Source of the DNA: an uncultured Pelagibacteraceae bacterium
GTDB lineage: Bacteria > Pseudomonadota > Alphaproteobacteria > Pelagibacterales > Pelagibacteraceae
Assembly: GCA_902624535.1 (NCBI GenBank)
Contig: CACNYF010000009.1
Span: 1-34,871 of the forward strand
Direction of reading: 5' to 3'
Length of the DNA: 34,871 nt
Shown: one piece after another, positions 7,854 to 16,275 of the stretch
How the letters are laid out: each line of letters begins with the position of its first letter
Position numbering within the stretch: the first letter of the stretch is position 1
The notes under the pieces: model-generated
The model's input: only the letters and a program-made list of their open reading frames with translations
Database searches by the model: none
What the model was told of the DNA's origin: nothing
Position numbers and translations under genes: made by a program

Positions 7854-8808
7854 TTTCTTTCCATAGTTTCATATAATTAATATATGGTGATAAACCATAT
7901 GATGAATTAATATTTGTTATATGAACTGCCAAAGATTTTAAAGGCGATATACATATCTCTTTAGTAAAAATTTCATTTATGTGTTTCTCAAATGGATCAT
8001 TTCTAACTAAACAAGTCTTGTTAAAATTATCCCAATATTTTGTTAAATGTTCCTTTGAAACCAAAAAAGTACATAAAACTCTGTTTATAGATCTCCAATG
8101 CCGATTACTGCCTGCAAATATTTTTGATTGATCAATATCTGTGTATAAGTATGGATAATCTGAAGGACAAACAAATAGTTCCCTTTTTAATTGTGATGAT
8201 AATCTCTCATATGTTTCGATCATTTCAATAAGACATTTTTCCTCGTGAATATAATCATCCTCAACAAAATAGACCAAATCTTTAACATTCAACTTAGCTG
8301 TTTCATAACATTTTAACAAGCTAGAGAGGTTTCCAAAAGTTTCTTTGTTACTAACTAATTGAATTTTATTCTTATATTCATCATTTTTGTGATTAATAAT
8401 TTTATAATCAATAACGCTTTTATCTAGAATATTTTTGAGTTCATTATTATCAGGTGTATCCAAACTATTATCGATTACTAATAATTTTAATTTTATATCA
8501 TTTCTTAAAGAAGAAAGTGATTTCATAGCTTTTATTAATGATATCAAACTTCTTTTCGAGTATTCTATTTTATCAGCTTCAAATATTCTTTTTTTGTTTT
8601 GATCCCAAATTAAAATATCAATATTAGTTCTAAAAATTATTAATAAATCACTTACTTTTCTAGTTAATTTAACTTTACCAAGTGGAATAATTATAGATTT
8701 TTTATTATTATCTTTATTGATAAATTTTAGATTGGATTGTTCAATTAATTCCAAACCTAGTTTTCTTGCAATTAGTATAAATAATTTTTTTATAATGTTT
8801 TTTTTCAT
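7840..8808 (-). CDS. Glycosyltransferase-like protein (GT-A fold suspected)
   Basis: A 322-aa soluble protein. The middle carries features of nucleotide-sugar transferases: KLKLLVIDNSLDTPDNNELKN resembles the Asp-containing nucleotide-binding strand of family 2, and LVYFVEDDYIHEEKCL has the acidic DXD-like cluster at the end of a hydrophobic strand. The N-terminal 100 residues are Lys/Ile-rich and match nothing I know. No membrane segment is clear. It probably acts in cell-surface glycan synthesis, but it lies next to bcp and not in a surface polysaccharide cluster. Family assignment is by motif only. Confidence 0.55.
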   Translation of the reverse strand: MKKNIIKKLFILIARKLGLELIEQSNLKFINKDNNKKSIIIPLGKVKLTRKVSDLLIIFRTNIDILIWDQNKKRIFEADKIEYSKRSLISLIKAMKSLSSLRNDIKLKLLVIDNSLDTPDNNELKNILDKSVIDYKIINHKNDEYKNKIQLVSNKETFGNLSSLLKCYETAKLNVKDLVYFVEDDYIHEEKCLIEMIETYERLSSQLKRELFVCPSDYPYLYTDIDQSKIFAGSNRHWRSINRVLCTFLVSKEHLTKYWDNFNKTCLVRNDPFEKHINEIFTKEICISPLKSLAVHITNINSSYGLSPYINYMKLWKENENV

Positions 8809-8837
8809 TTATTTTGATATGTATTATCTTAAATTAT

Positions 8838-9224
8838 ATGAGTATAAAATCATCAAAAGAATTAGTTTCAGAAGCACTTTCTCAAATTAAAACTCTAACC
8901 ACTAGTGAAGCATTGGAGTTGGTTAATAAAGATCAATGTAATTTGATTGATCTACGAGATATCAGAGAATTAGAAAAAATGGGAAGGATAGAAAATTCTC
9001 ATCACATTCCTAGAGGAATGTTAGAGTTTTGGATGGATCCAGACAGTCCTTACTTTAAAGAAGGTAAGATAGACATGAATAAAGAAATGGTATTGTTCTG
9101 TGCAGGAGGATTAAGATCGGCTTTAGCAACAAAATCATTAAAAGAAATGGGGTTTGAAAAAATATCACATGTAGAGGGTGGATTTTCTCAAATGAAGATT
9201 GCTGGTTTTAAAGTAATCAAATAA
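8838..9224 (+). CDS. Rhodanese-like domain protein
   Basis: A single-domain sulfurtransferase of 128 aa. The fold markers are NLIDLRDIRELEKMGRIENSHHIPRGMLEF and the active loop CAGGLRS at residues 88-94 with Cys88 as the persulfide carrier. I prefer the ATG at 8838 (MSIKSSKELV) over a TTG eight codons upstream, which adds only a hydrophobic octapeptide and runs into the divergent gene's leader. Its physiological sulfur acceptor is unknown. Confidence 0.9.
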   Translation: MSIKSSKELVSEALSQIKTLTTSEALELVNKDQCNLIDLRDIRELEKMGRIENSHHIPRGMLEFWMDPDSPYFKEGKIDMNKEMVLFCAGGLRSALATKSLKEMGFEKISHVEGGFSQMKIAGFKVIK

Positions 9225-9226
9225 TT

Positions 9227-9700
9227 TTAGTCAAACAAAGTAATTCTTTTTGCAAAAAAGATTCTAATAACCCAATAAATAAATAATCCAATTGGCCCAA
9301 TAAAATAAGTAATAATTAAAGGAAAAAAGATTAATATTTTTGACATATAGAACCTTTGACCGTCTCTAACAATCCAAGATCCACAAAATAAATTTATAGC
9401 TAAGAAGTGCGTCCAAAATAAAATTAAAAACTCATTATTCTCAAAAAGCTCGGCTAAATCATAAAAACTTAAATATAAAATAAAGTTTTTATCAAAATCA
9501 TATCCTGCAAAAAAGAATATATATAACAGGTAAACATAAACACTTCCCAAAATAAATGTTGGAATTATTGATGTAACAAATAAACCACAAACTTTAGTTT
9601 GTGGAAAAATAATAAGCATTAACCAAAAAGGTATTACACCTATATTCAACCACATATAGATCATTTCTACTGTAAAAAATGCAGATATTTGTTCAATCAT
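9227..9700 (-). CDS. ABA4-like (DUF4281) membrane protein
   Basis: Integral membrane protein of 157 aa with about four helices (roughly 10-32, 40-65, 90-110 and 122-148). The characteristic C-terminal block is clear: FWTHFLAINLFCGSWIVRDGQ, then GPIGLFIYWVIR. Plant ABA4 is required for neoxanthin synthesis; the role of the bacterial relatives is not settled. The gene is convergent with the rhodanese gene (2 nt apart) and divergent from recX, so it is a single-gene unit. Confidence 0.75.
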   Translation of the reverse strand: MIEQISAFFTVEMIYMWLNIGVIPFWLMLIIFPQTKVCGLFVTSIIPTFILGSVYVYLLYIFFFAGYDFDKNFILYLSFYDLAELFENNEFLILFWTHFLAINLFCGSWIVRDGQRFYMSKILIFFPLIITYFIGPIGLFIYWVIRIFFAKRITLFD

Positions 9701-9727
9701 CAGGGTTATATTATATTAAATGCAATA

Positions 9728-10291
9728 ATGATTCCTATAAAAAATAAAAAAAAAAACTTAGAAGCGACAATTGATGAAATGCGTAACTTTGCACTTAATT
9801 ATGTAGAAAAATTTGCACCATCAAAACAACAGCTAAAAACATATCTTTTAAAGAAATATTTAAGATCTAAAGTTGATAATGTTAAAAGAAGCAATATTTC
9901 AGATCTAATCGAGATTGTAGCTGAAGATTTAGAAAAATCTAAATTTATAAATGACAAATTTTATTCAGAAACAAAAGCAAAAAGTTTAATCCAAAGAGGT
10001 TCATCAATAAATAAGATTAGAAATTATTTAATAAGTAAAGGAGTTGGAGAGAAATACATAAAAAATACAATTGAACAAATTAATGAAAATAATGAAGATC
10101 AAGATTTTTTTTCAGCCATAAAAGTTTGTAAAAAAAAAAGAATTGGTCCTTCAAGAACTGAAGATAATAGACCTTTATTCTATAAAAAAGATATTGGTAT
10201 ATTAGCAAGATCTGGATTTGATTTTGAGGTTTCTAGAAGAGTAATGGAACTAGAAAAAGAGGAATATTTGAAAATCATAAATCTTCTTTAG
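9728..10291 (+). CDS. recX: RecX family regulatory protein
   Basis: A 187-aa helical protein with RecX-like three-helix repeats: NFALNYVEKFAPSKQQLKTYLLKKY, LIQRGSSINKIRNYLISKGVGEKYI and ILARSGFDFEVSRRVMEL. RecX binds RecA filaments and modulates recombination and SOS activity. I start it at ATG 9728; a further upstream ATG (9689) would overlap the divergent ABA4-like gene and has no homology-like content. recA is not adjacent. Its 3' end overlaps the convergent 49-aa gene by 17 nt. Confidence 0.78.
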   Translation: MIPIKNKKKNLEATIDEMRNFALNYVEKFAPSKQQLKTYLLKKYLRSKVDNVKRSNISDLIEIVAEDLEKSKFINDKFYSETKAKSLIQRGSSINKIRNYLISKGVGEKYIKNTIEQINENNEDQDFFSAIKVCKKKRIGPSRTEDNRPLFYKKDIGILARSGFDFEVSRRVMELEKEEYLKIINLL

Positions 10292-10424
10292 ATTTTTTAT
10301 TTTTTTCTTCTAAATAATACTGAATTTTACTTTTGATATAGTTTTTTACCATCACAAATACTATTAATCCAAAAATTGATACAGAAACTATTATAATTAA
10401 TATTATTCTTAATTGTTCACTCAT
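10275..10424 (-). CDS. Small single-pass membrane protein (49 aa)
   Basis: Starts with ATG at 10424, overlapping the TAA of the cysQ-like gene by one base (TAATG), a strong sign of coupled translation. It reads MSEQLRIILIIIVSVSIFG with a helix to about residue 27, then a Lys/Glu-rich cytoplasmic tail (KNYIKSKIQYYLEEKNKKSKEDL). No family recognised. It is the last gene of the minus-strand operon DUF3553 - cysQ - this protein. Confidence 0.65.
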   Translation of the reverse strand: MSEQLRIILIIIVSVSIFGLIVFVMVKNYIKSKIQYYLEEKNKKSKEDL

Positions 10425-11194
10425 TATATATTTTTATTTCTTTTCAAAATTATACTAGGATTTTTAAAATTTTCTTTTCCGTAAAGTATTTCATTTCCCT
10501 CAAAATCTGTAACTATACCCCCTGCATTTTCAAGTATAGCATGCCCAGCTGCTATATCCCATTCACATGCTCTAGGTTCTGCAACATATCCGTCGTATTC
10601 ATTTGAAGCAATTACACAAAATTTTAAAGAACTTTTCATCCTTTTAAATTCACTAACATTCATTGATTGATATATTTTATTAATTTCAGGTTTTAGTTTA
10701 TTTGAATATGATACAAATTTAAGTTTATTATTTGAAGTCTTTGAACAGTCTAATTTTACATGTTTATTATTAATTATTTCAAATGAACAACCTTTCTCAT
10801 AAGAATAAAATAATCTGTTTTTAGCGGGCGCATATATTATACCTGCTACTGCTCGATTATTAATAATTAAACCAGCATTTAAAGTAAATTCATCAAGATC
10901 ATTAATGTAATCATAAGTTCCATCAATTGGATCTATTAGCCAAAAATTTTTTAAATCTTTTTTAGATTTATTATGACTAGTTTCTTCTGATACAATAGGT
11001 ATTTGAGGAGTTAAATTATTTATTTTTTCAGTTAAAATTCTATTAACTTCGAGATCACCATTGCTAACAGGCGTGTTATCTTCCTTAATTTCTTTTATTA
11101 AACCTTTTTCCCTTAATTCTATTGAAACTTTTCCTGCATATAAAAAAGTATCAATCAGTTTTTCAATAGTTGCTTTTATTTCGATTTGTTCCAT
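10424..11194 (-). CDS. cysQ: 3'(2'),5'-bisphosphate nucleotidase, CysQ-like (inositol monophosphatase family)
   Basis: Mg-dependent, Li-sensitive phosphatase family, 256 aa. Metal ligands visible: Glu70/Glu71 in PIVSEETS, the DPIDGT motif at residues 88-93, and the C-terminal CEWDIAAGHAILENAGG. The early TPVSNGDLEVN block and PIVSEE favour CysQ over SuhB-type inositol phosphatases. CysQ converts 3'-phosphoadenosine 5'-phosphate to AMP, which clears a by-product of sulfate assimilation. It begins immediately after the DUF3553 gene (TAA directly followed by ATG). Confidence is high for the superfamily and moderate for the exact substrate. Confidence 0.78.
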   Translation of the reverse strand: MEQIEIKATIEKLIDTFLYAGKVSIELREKGLIKEIKEDNTPVSNGDLEVNRILTEKINNLTPQIPIVSEETSHNKSKKDLKNFWLIDPIDGTYDYINDLDEFTLNAGLIINNRAVAGIIYAPAKNRLFYSYEKGCSFEIINNKHVKLDCSKTSNNKLKFVSYSNKLKPEINKIYQSMNVSEFKRMKSSLKFCVIASNEYDGYVAEPRACEWDIAAGHAILENAGGIVTDFEGNEILYGKENFKNPSIILKRNKNI

Positions 11195-11362
11195 TTATTC
11201 TAACTTTTCTAATTCGATATTTTTAGCATTGATAACTTTTTTTCCTGCATTTTCAAAATTCACAGTTACTTTTTCTTTAATAATCGATTGAACTTGTCCT
11301 ACCCCCCAATCTTTATTATTAGGATTTATTACCTTATCCCCTGGTTCGAAATCTAAAATCAT
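11195..11362 (-). CDS. DUF3553 family small protein (55 aa)
   Basis: Short protein with the family's conserved core: [24 protein letters not shown], then [14 protein letters not shown] and a terminal ELEKLE. The pattern resembles the small beta-barrel (Tudor-like) modules at the end of UvrD/PcrA helicases and in CarD, which bind RNA polymerase; that functional link is family-level inference. ATG at 11362, first gene of the operon with the cysQ-like gene, and divergent from mnmA with 41 nt between the starts. Confidence 0.8.
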   Translation of the reverse strand: MILDFEPGDKVINPNNKDWGVGQVQSIIKEKVTVNFENAGKKVINAKNIELEKLE

Positions 11363-11403
11363 TTGGATTTACTTATAATAGAAATAGGTATAAATACCAC
11401 CAA

Positions 11404-12522
11404 ATGAATTTGGAATTAAACTCAATTGGTTTAAATAAAAAACCTTCTGATACAAAAGTAATTGTTGCAATGTCAGGAGGAGTTGATTCATCTGCAGTTG
11501 CTGGTTTAATGAAAATGCAGGGTTACAATGTTACTGGAATAACTTTAAAATTATACAATGATAGCAAAGAAGCTGCTAATTCAAAAGTTTGTTGTTCTGG
11601 TCAAGATGTTATTGATGCAAAAAGAGTTGCTCATAAATTAGGAATTGAGCACAAAATTCTATATTATCAAGATAAATTTAAACAAGGTGTTATTGATAAT
11701 TTTGTGGAAAGCTATTTAAAAGGAGAAACACCTATCCCATGTGTACAATGTAATCAAACAGTAAAATTTAAAGATTTATATGAAGTAGCAAGAGATCTAA
11801 AAGCTGACGCTTTAGTAACTGGTCATTACGTGAAAAATATCACTCTAAATGATAATAATAACATGTATAGAGCAGTTGATGAAAATAGAGATCAAAGTTA
11901 CTTTTTGTTTAATACCACAAGAGAACAATTAAACTATTTACGGTTTCCATTAGGTGGAATGTTAAAAAATGAAACTAGAGATTTAGCAAAAAAACTTGAT
12001 TTAAATGTTGCAGATAAACCAGATAGTCAAGATATATGTTTTGTACCTAACGGAGATTATTCATCAGTAATAAAAAAATTTAAACCAGACTCTTTAAAAA
12101 AAGGTAATATTAAAAATACAATGGGCGAAGTTATTGGTGTACATGATGGAATTATTAATTTTACAATAGGTCAAAGAAAAGGAATTAAAGTTGCTAGTAA
12201 AGAAGCTTTGTATGTAGTTAAAATAGATGCAGAAAATAATGAAATAATTGTTGGGGGTAGAGAACATCTAGGGAAAAAGAAAATTAATTTAAAAAATATA
12301 AATTTGTTATCTGATCAGAGTGAATTGAATGAAAATATATTCGTCAAAGTAAGATCTACCGGTAAGTTGTTAGCGGCAAATGTGAATATATTAAATAAAA
12401 ATGAGGCAGAGGTAAAACTTCATAATCCCGAAGATGGTATTTCACCTGGGCAAGCATGTGTCTTCTATAAAAAAGACCAATATGGTCACAAAGTTCTTGG
12501 TGGTGGTTGGATTAAAGAATAA
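11404..12522 (+). CDS. mnmA: tRNA-specific 2-thiouridylase MnmA
   Basis: Catalyses 2-thiolation of U34 in Lys, Glu and Gln tRNAs using ATP and a persulfide relay. The 372-aa length is normal. Motifs: PP-loop [14 protein letters not shown] at about residues 22-35, first catalytic Cys in [14 protein letters not shown], the TGHY and DQSYFLF tRNA/ATP loops, second catalytic Cys in [14 protein letters not shown], and C-terminal [11 protein letters not shown]. About 15 residues precede the usual start, but no later Met fits before the PP-loop except one inside it. A complete enzyme. Confidence 0.97.
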   Translation: MNLELNSIGLNKKPSDTKVIVAMSGGVDSSAVAGLMKMQGYNVTGITLKLYNDSKEAANSKVCCSGQDVIDAKRVAHKLGIEHKILYYQDKFKQGVIDNFVESYLKGETPIPCVQCNQTVKFKDLYEVARDLKADALVTGHYVKNITLNDNNNMYRAVDENRDQSYFLFNTTREQLNYLRFPLGGMLKNETRDLAKKLDLNVADKPDSQDICFVPNGDYSSVIKKFKPDSLKKGNIKNTMGEVIGVHDGIINFTIGQRKGIKVASKEALYVVKIDAENNEIIVGGREHLGKKKINLKNINLLSDQSELNENIFVKVRSTGKLLAANVNILNKNEAEVKLHNPEDGISPGQACVFYKKDQYGHKVLGGGWIKE

Positions 12523-12528
12523 TTAATT

Positions 12529-12612
12529 TTATTTTTTCTTATTCTTTTTTCTTGCTCTTCTTTTTTTAGAGCCCATTTTTCTTCGGCCTCTATGCTTTTT
12601 AGGGTATCCCAT
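12529..12612 (-). CDS. Very basic 27-aa peptide, possible ribosome-associated protein
   Basis: ATG at 12612 opens a 27-codon frame; about 17 of 27 residues are Lys or Arg (MGYPKKHRGRRKMGSKKRR, then ARKKNKKK). An AAGGAGA ribosome binding site lies just upstream, and a promoter-like pair is found 40 nt farther up. The composition and the KHRGRRKMGSKKRR pattern recall short ribosomal proteins such as the bTHX or AURKAIP1/COX24 (mS38) type, without clear identity. It is convergent with mnmA (6 nt between stops). A simple poly-Lys artefact of A/T-rich DNA is unlikely because Arg, Gly, His and Pro codons are interspersed and signals are good. Confidence 0.62.
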   Translation of the reverse strand: MGYPKKHRGRRKMGSKKRRARKKNKKK

Positions 12613-12651
12613 AATCTCCTTAGTTTTACAATTTTATTGACTTATTTGACG

Positions 12652-12680
12652 GATATAGCATTGTCATAATAACTAATCAA
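12652..12680 (-). promoter_or_regulatory. Predicted promoter of the 27-aa basic peptide
   Basis: On the minus strand, TTGATT (12675-12680) and TATATC (12652-12657) are separated by 17 nt, about 40 nt before the ATG at 12612. The same divergent gap also carries TTGAC repeats on the plus strand (12637 and 12646), which may serve the cystathionine beta-lyase gene. Confidence 0.4.
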
Positions 12681-12687
12681 TTTTTTT

Positions 12688-13866
12688 ATGGTTAATTCTA
12701 TTAAAACTTTTTTAAAACAAGTAGGAAAAGATTATCAAAATCAGTCAGTTAATCCACCAGTAGTAAGAGCGTCAACGATAATATTCAAAACAATACAAGA
12801 TATAAAGAGAGCACAAAGTAATTATAAAAAAAATCCTTTGAGTAAAAATTTTGACTATGGACGAAAAGGTACATCGACTACTTTTGTATTACAAGAACTA
12901 TTAAGAAAAATTGAAAATGCTTACCAAGTTTATTTAACACCAACAGGATTTGGAGCTGTATTTCTTGGAATAATTAGTGTTGTAAGACCTGGAGATGAAA
13001 TTATCATAACAGACTCGGTATACTCTCCGACAAGATTTCTAACTGAAGACTATTTAAAGAAATTCAATATTAAAGCAGTGTTTTATGATCCAAAAAACTT
13101 GAATGATTTAAAAAAAAAAATTAACAACAAAACTAAACTTATTTTTGTCGAAAATCCTGGGAGTAATACATTTGAATTTCAAGATTTAAAAAAAATATTA
13201 TCTTTCGCAAAGAATAATAAAATCTATACTGCATTCGATAATACTTGGGGGACACCTTATTTAATTAAGCCATTAGACTTAGGTTTCGACATGTCTATAG
13301 TTTCAGCTACAAAATATTATTCCGGTCACTCGGATGTTATGGGTGGTAGTTTAGCAATCAAAAAAAAGCTATTTAAACAAGTAGAATTAAGTCAAAAAGC
13401 AGTTGGTTTAAGACTAAGTCCTGATGATGCATATTTAATAATGAGAGGATTACGAACATTAGATATTAGGCTGGACAAACATCAACAAAACACAATGCAG
13501 ATAGCTAACTTTTTGAACAAACAAAAAAAAGTTAAAGAGGTTTTTTACCCAATAAAAAAAAATATTAAACAATACAAAATGTGGAAAAAGTATTACTCAG
13601 GCTCTTCTGGTTTAATGGGAATAAAAATTATTTCTAATAATAAATATTCTGTAATTAAATTTTTGAATAAACTAAAATTATTTGCCCACGGTTACAGCTG
13701 GGGTGGCTTTGAAAGTCTTGCTTTATATCAAGACAAATTGGCACTAGGCAACAGGAGCTACACAAAGCTAAGTAACAATGAACATATTATAAGATTTCAT
13801 ATTGGTTTAGAAGATCCAAATGATTTGATTGCTGACATCAAACAAGCTATTAAATCTGTAAGATGA
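12688..13866 (+). CDS. metC: Cystathionine beta-lyase (Cys/Met metabolism PLP enzyme)
   Basis: PLP enzyme of the trans-sulfuration family, 392 aa, expected to cleave cystathionine to homocysteine, pyruvate and ammonia. Visible: substrate/PLP loop YGRKGTSTTFVLQELLRKIE, LTPTGFGAVFLGI (phosphate binding), DNTWGTPYL, and the PLP lysine in SATKYYSGHSDVMGG. The DNTWGTP and KYYSGHSD forms fit the MetC clade rather than gamma-synthases. It has no obvious Shine-Dalgarno sequence. The stop overlaps the MFS start (ATGA), so both genes are likely one unit. Confidence 0.87.
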   Translation: MVNSIKTFLKQVGKDYQNQSVNPPVVRASTIIFKTIQDIKRAQSNYKKNPLSKNFDYGRKGTSTTFVLQELLRKIENAYQVYLTPTGFGAVFLGIISVVRPGDEIIITDSVYSPTRFLTEDYLKKFNIKAVFYDPKNLNDLKKKINNKTKLIFVENPGSNTFEFQDLKKILSFAKNNKIYTAFDNTWGTPYLIKPLDLGFDMSIVSATKYYSGHSDVMGGSLAIKKKLFKQVELSQKAVGLRLSPDDAYLIMRGLRTLDIRLDKHQQNTMQIANFLNKQKKVKEVFYPIKKNIKQYKMWKKYYSGSSGLMGIKIISNNKYSVIKFLNKLKLFAHGYSWGGFESLALYQDKLALGNRSYTKLSNNEHIIRFHIGLEDPNDLIADIKQAIKSVR

Positions 13867-15083
13867 ATGACACCAAATTTTTTCCAACAAAAACAGCATT
13901 AGTTACAGTAATAGCTGCATCAGTAGTTGTTATTATTTCATTAGGAATAAGACAAACTTTTGGAATGTTTTATTTTGATTTTGCAACTGATTTAGATATC
14001 ACTATAACACAGTTTGGTTTCACAATGGGATTACAGCTCTTATTGTGGGGAGTGTTCAGTCCTATGTTTGGTATAATCACTGACAAGTATGGTGGTAATA
14101 TTGCAATTTTTATAGGTTTCGTTTTTTATCTTGTAGCTATTTTATTATTTTATTCAGGTTTTAATACTGGCTATTATTTTACTATAACAATTGGAATATT
14201 GATTGGAGTTGGACTAGGCTCAACAGCAATTAGTATACCTGTTTCAGTTGTTGCAAAACATTTTCCGGTCTCAAGTAGAACAATAGCAACAGGAATAGTT
14301 ACATCGGCGGGATCTTTTGGATATTTTATATCACCATTAATTACTCGATATTCACTTGTGGAACATGGGTGGGAAAATACAATGTTGTTCTTTTGTTTCT
14401 TTTTAGGTCTTGGATTAGTAGTAGCTTTATTTGTTTCAACACCAAAAATTCCTGTTGGCACAAATCAAAATAATAATCAAACTGCTAGAGAAGCTTTAAA
14501 AGAGGCTTTTTCAAATAAAAGTTATATCTATCTTACGTTAGGTTTCTTTGTATGTGGTTGGCATATTGCTTTAGTCGCAACTCATATACCTACATATATG
14601 ATTGATAAAGGATTACCAGATTGGTGTGCTGCGATGGTACTAGCTTTGATCGGGCTTTTCAATATGGTAGGAACAATCACAAGTGGATATCTTGCAACTA
14701 AATACAGTCAAAAAATTTTATTAAGCGCGATTTACTTGTTAAGAGGAGTATCAATAATCTATTTCATATTCTTACCACCAAGTGTTTTCAATTCTATAAT
14801 CTTTGGAATTACTTTTGGAATGTTATGGCTATCAACAGTTCCACCAACTAATGGAATTATTGGCAAAGTATTTGGTACCAAGTATATAGGGTTATTATAT
14901 GGAATTGTTTTTGTAAGTCATCAAATTGGATCTTTTTTAGGAGCTTATTTGAGTGGAGTTTTCTACGAACTTAACGGCAATTTTGATTATGCTTGGTACA
15001 TATCTATCGCATTATCTATTTTTGCTGGTTTGATACATTTACCTATAAAAGAGAAGCCAATTGAAAGACCACAAATCGCATAA
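13863..15083 (+). CDS. MFS transporter (OxlT/monocarboxylate-like)
   Basis: A 406-aa major facilitator protein with about 12 hydrophobic segments. The MFS motif between helices 2 and 3 is present as SPMFGIITDKYGG, and the corresponding motif in the second half as LATKYSQK. The N-terminal IRQTFGMFYFDFATDLDIT pattern and the HIPTYMIDKGLPDWCAAMVLALIG block resemble oxalate/formate and monocarboxylate carriers. The substrate is unknown; the ATGA overlap with metC hints at an amino acid or keto-acid link but does not prove it. Confidence 0.83.
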   Translation: MNDTKFFPTKTALVTVIAASVVVIISLGIRQTFGMFYFDFATDLDITITQFGFTMGLQLLLWGVFSPMFGIITDKYGGNIAIFIGFVFYLVAILLFYSGFNTGYYFTITIGILIGVGLGSTAISIPVSVVAKHFPVSSRTIATGIVTSAGSFGYFISPLITRYSLVEHGWENTMLFFCFFLGLGLVVALFVSTPKIPVGTNQNNNQTAREALKEAFSNKSYIYLTLGFFVCGWHIALVATHIPTYMIDKGLPDWCAAMVLALIGLFNMVGTITSGYLATKYSQKILLSAIYLLRGVSIIYFIFLPPSVFNSIIFGITFGMLWLSTVPPTNGIIGKVFGTKYIGLLYGIVFVSHQIGSFLGAYLSGVFYELNGNFDYAWYISIALSIFAGLIHLPIKEKPIERPQIA

Positions 15084-16275
15084 ACTTAAATTTAACCCGT
15101 ATTTAGAAAAACTTTATCAATCGGATAAGCCACTGATAATCTATAAAGTTGATAATGGTTATGACATTTATACAGATTTTTCTAAAAAAATTAATTTAAC
15201 AAAAAAAAATATACATAAATTTTTAAACTCTTTTGAAAAAATGAAATACAAAAAAGAAACAGATCAATATGTTGGTTTTTTTGGATATGAAATTTTAAAT
15301 TATTTACTTGGTATTAAAATTAGCAAACAGTCTAAAAATGGTTTTTATAAAGGAGTTTTTTACAGACCAGAAACAATCATTAAAATTAGAGATAATATTT
15401 CAATATTTTCAAATAAAAAAAAGCACGAATTTAATAGTTATTTTAAACCAACTAAAATTCTATCACCCTTTAAATTAAATATTAAATATCAAAAATACAA
15501 AAAAATATTTGATATTTTTTCAAAAAAAATAAGACAAGGAGAAACATATCAAATAAAAATTTGTACAAAATATCGTAATAAATCTTCAATTAACCCAATT
15601 AATTTTTTTTGGAGATTAATGAAGTCAAATGCCTCACCAGAATCTTTTATGATAAGAGATAAAAACTATTCTATAGTAAGTTGCTCTCCTGAAACTTTAT
15701 TACTAAAAAAGGGTAATAAAATTATTACCAAACCTATTGCTGGCACATTAAGAAAAAGTAAAAAAACGAACAGATCTAGTGCCTTAAAGTTTTTTAGAAA
15801 TAACATTAAAGAGACTAAAGAACATAATATGATTGTTGATATGGAAAGAAGTGATTTATCTAGAGTTTGTATTCCAGGAACAGTAAAAATTGATAAAGAA
15901 AAGTATGTTGAGGAATACAGGCACTTATTTCATTATGTTACAACTATATCAGGAAGTCTATTAAAGGGTATGACTATAAAAAATATTATTAAATCTATGA
16001 TGCCTGGCGGATCAGTCATAGGCTGTCCAAAAATAAGAACATTGGAATTATTAAATCAACAAGAAAAAGAGAATAGAAATATTTTTACAGGTAGTTTTGG
16101 CTATATAAAATTTAATAAAGATATGAGATTTAACATAATAATAAGATCTATATTAAATTATAAAAATACATCAGAAATATCTGCTGCATCTGGAGTTGTA
16201 TTAGATAGTGCGGCAAAAAAAGAATTTAATGAAAACTTTATAAAAGCAAAATCATTATTAGAATTATTTAAATGA
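15061..16275 (+). CDS. pabB: Aminodeoxychorismate synthase component I-like (chorismate-binding enzyme)
   Basis: A 404-aa chorismate-binding protein. Conserved blocks: QGETYQIKICTKYR, SCSPETLL, KPIAGTLRKS, IVDMERSDLSRVC, HLFHYVTTISGSL, PGGSVIGCPKIRTLELL and GSFGYIKFN. The gene order PabB-PabA-PabC argues for p-aminobenzoate synthesis for folate. In E. coli PabB the corresponding motif is PIKGT with nucleophilic Lys274; here residue 227 is Ala, as in anthranilate synthases, so TrpE-like chemistry must be considered. Start is TTG at 15061, overlapping the MFS gene by 23 nt; the next Met would remove about 60 conserved residues. Confidence 0.82.
   Translation: MKDHKSHKLKFNPYLEKLYQSDKPLIIYKVDNGYDIYTDFSKKINLTKKNIHKFLNSFEKMKYKKETDQYVGFFGYEILNYLLGIKISKQSKNGFYKGVFYRPETIIKIRDNISIFSNKKKHEFNSYFKPTKILSPFKLNIKYQKYKKIFDIFSKKIRQGETYQIKICTKYRNKSSINPINFFWRLMKSNASPESFMIRDKNYSIVSCSPETLLLKKGNKIITKPIAGTLRKSKKTNRSSALKFFRNNIKETKEHNMIVDMERSDLSRVCIPGTVKIDKEKYVEEYRHLFHYVTTISGSLLKGMTIKNIIKSMMPGGSVIGCPKIRTLELLNQQEKENRNIFTGSFGYIKFNKDMRFNIIIRSILNYKNTSEISAASGVVLDSAAKKEFNENFIKAKSLLELFK

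Noticed and set aside
9689-9727. Upstream start for RecX at ATG 9689
   Set aside because: It overlaps the start of the divergent ABA4-like gene and the added residues do not resemble RecX.
11335-11350. GGTTCGAAATC resembling a tRNA T-loop
   Set aside because: It is inside the DUF3553 coding sequence and no acceptor stem or anticodon arm can be built around it.
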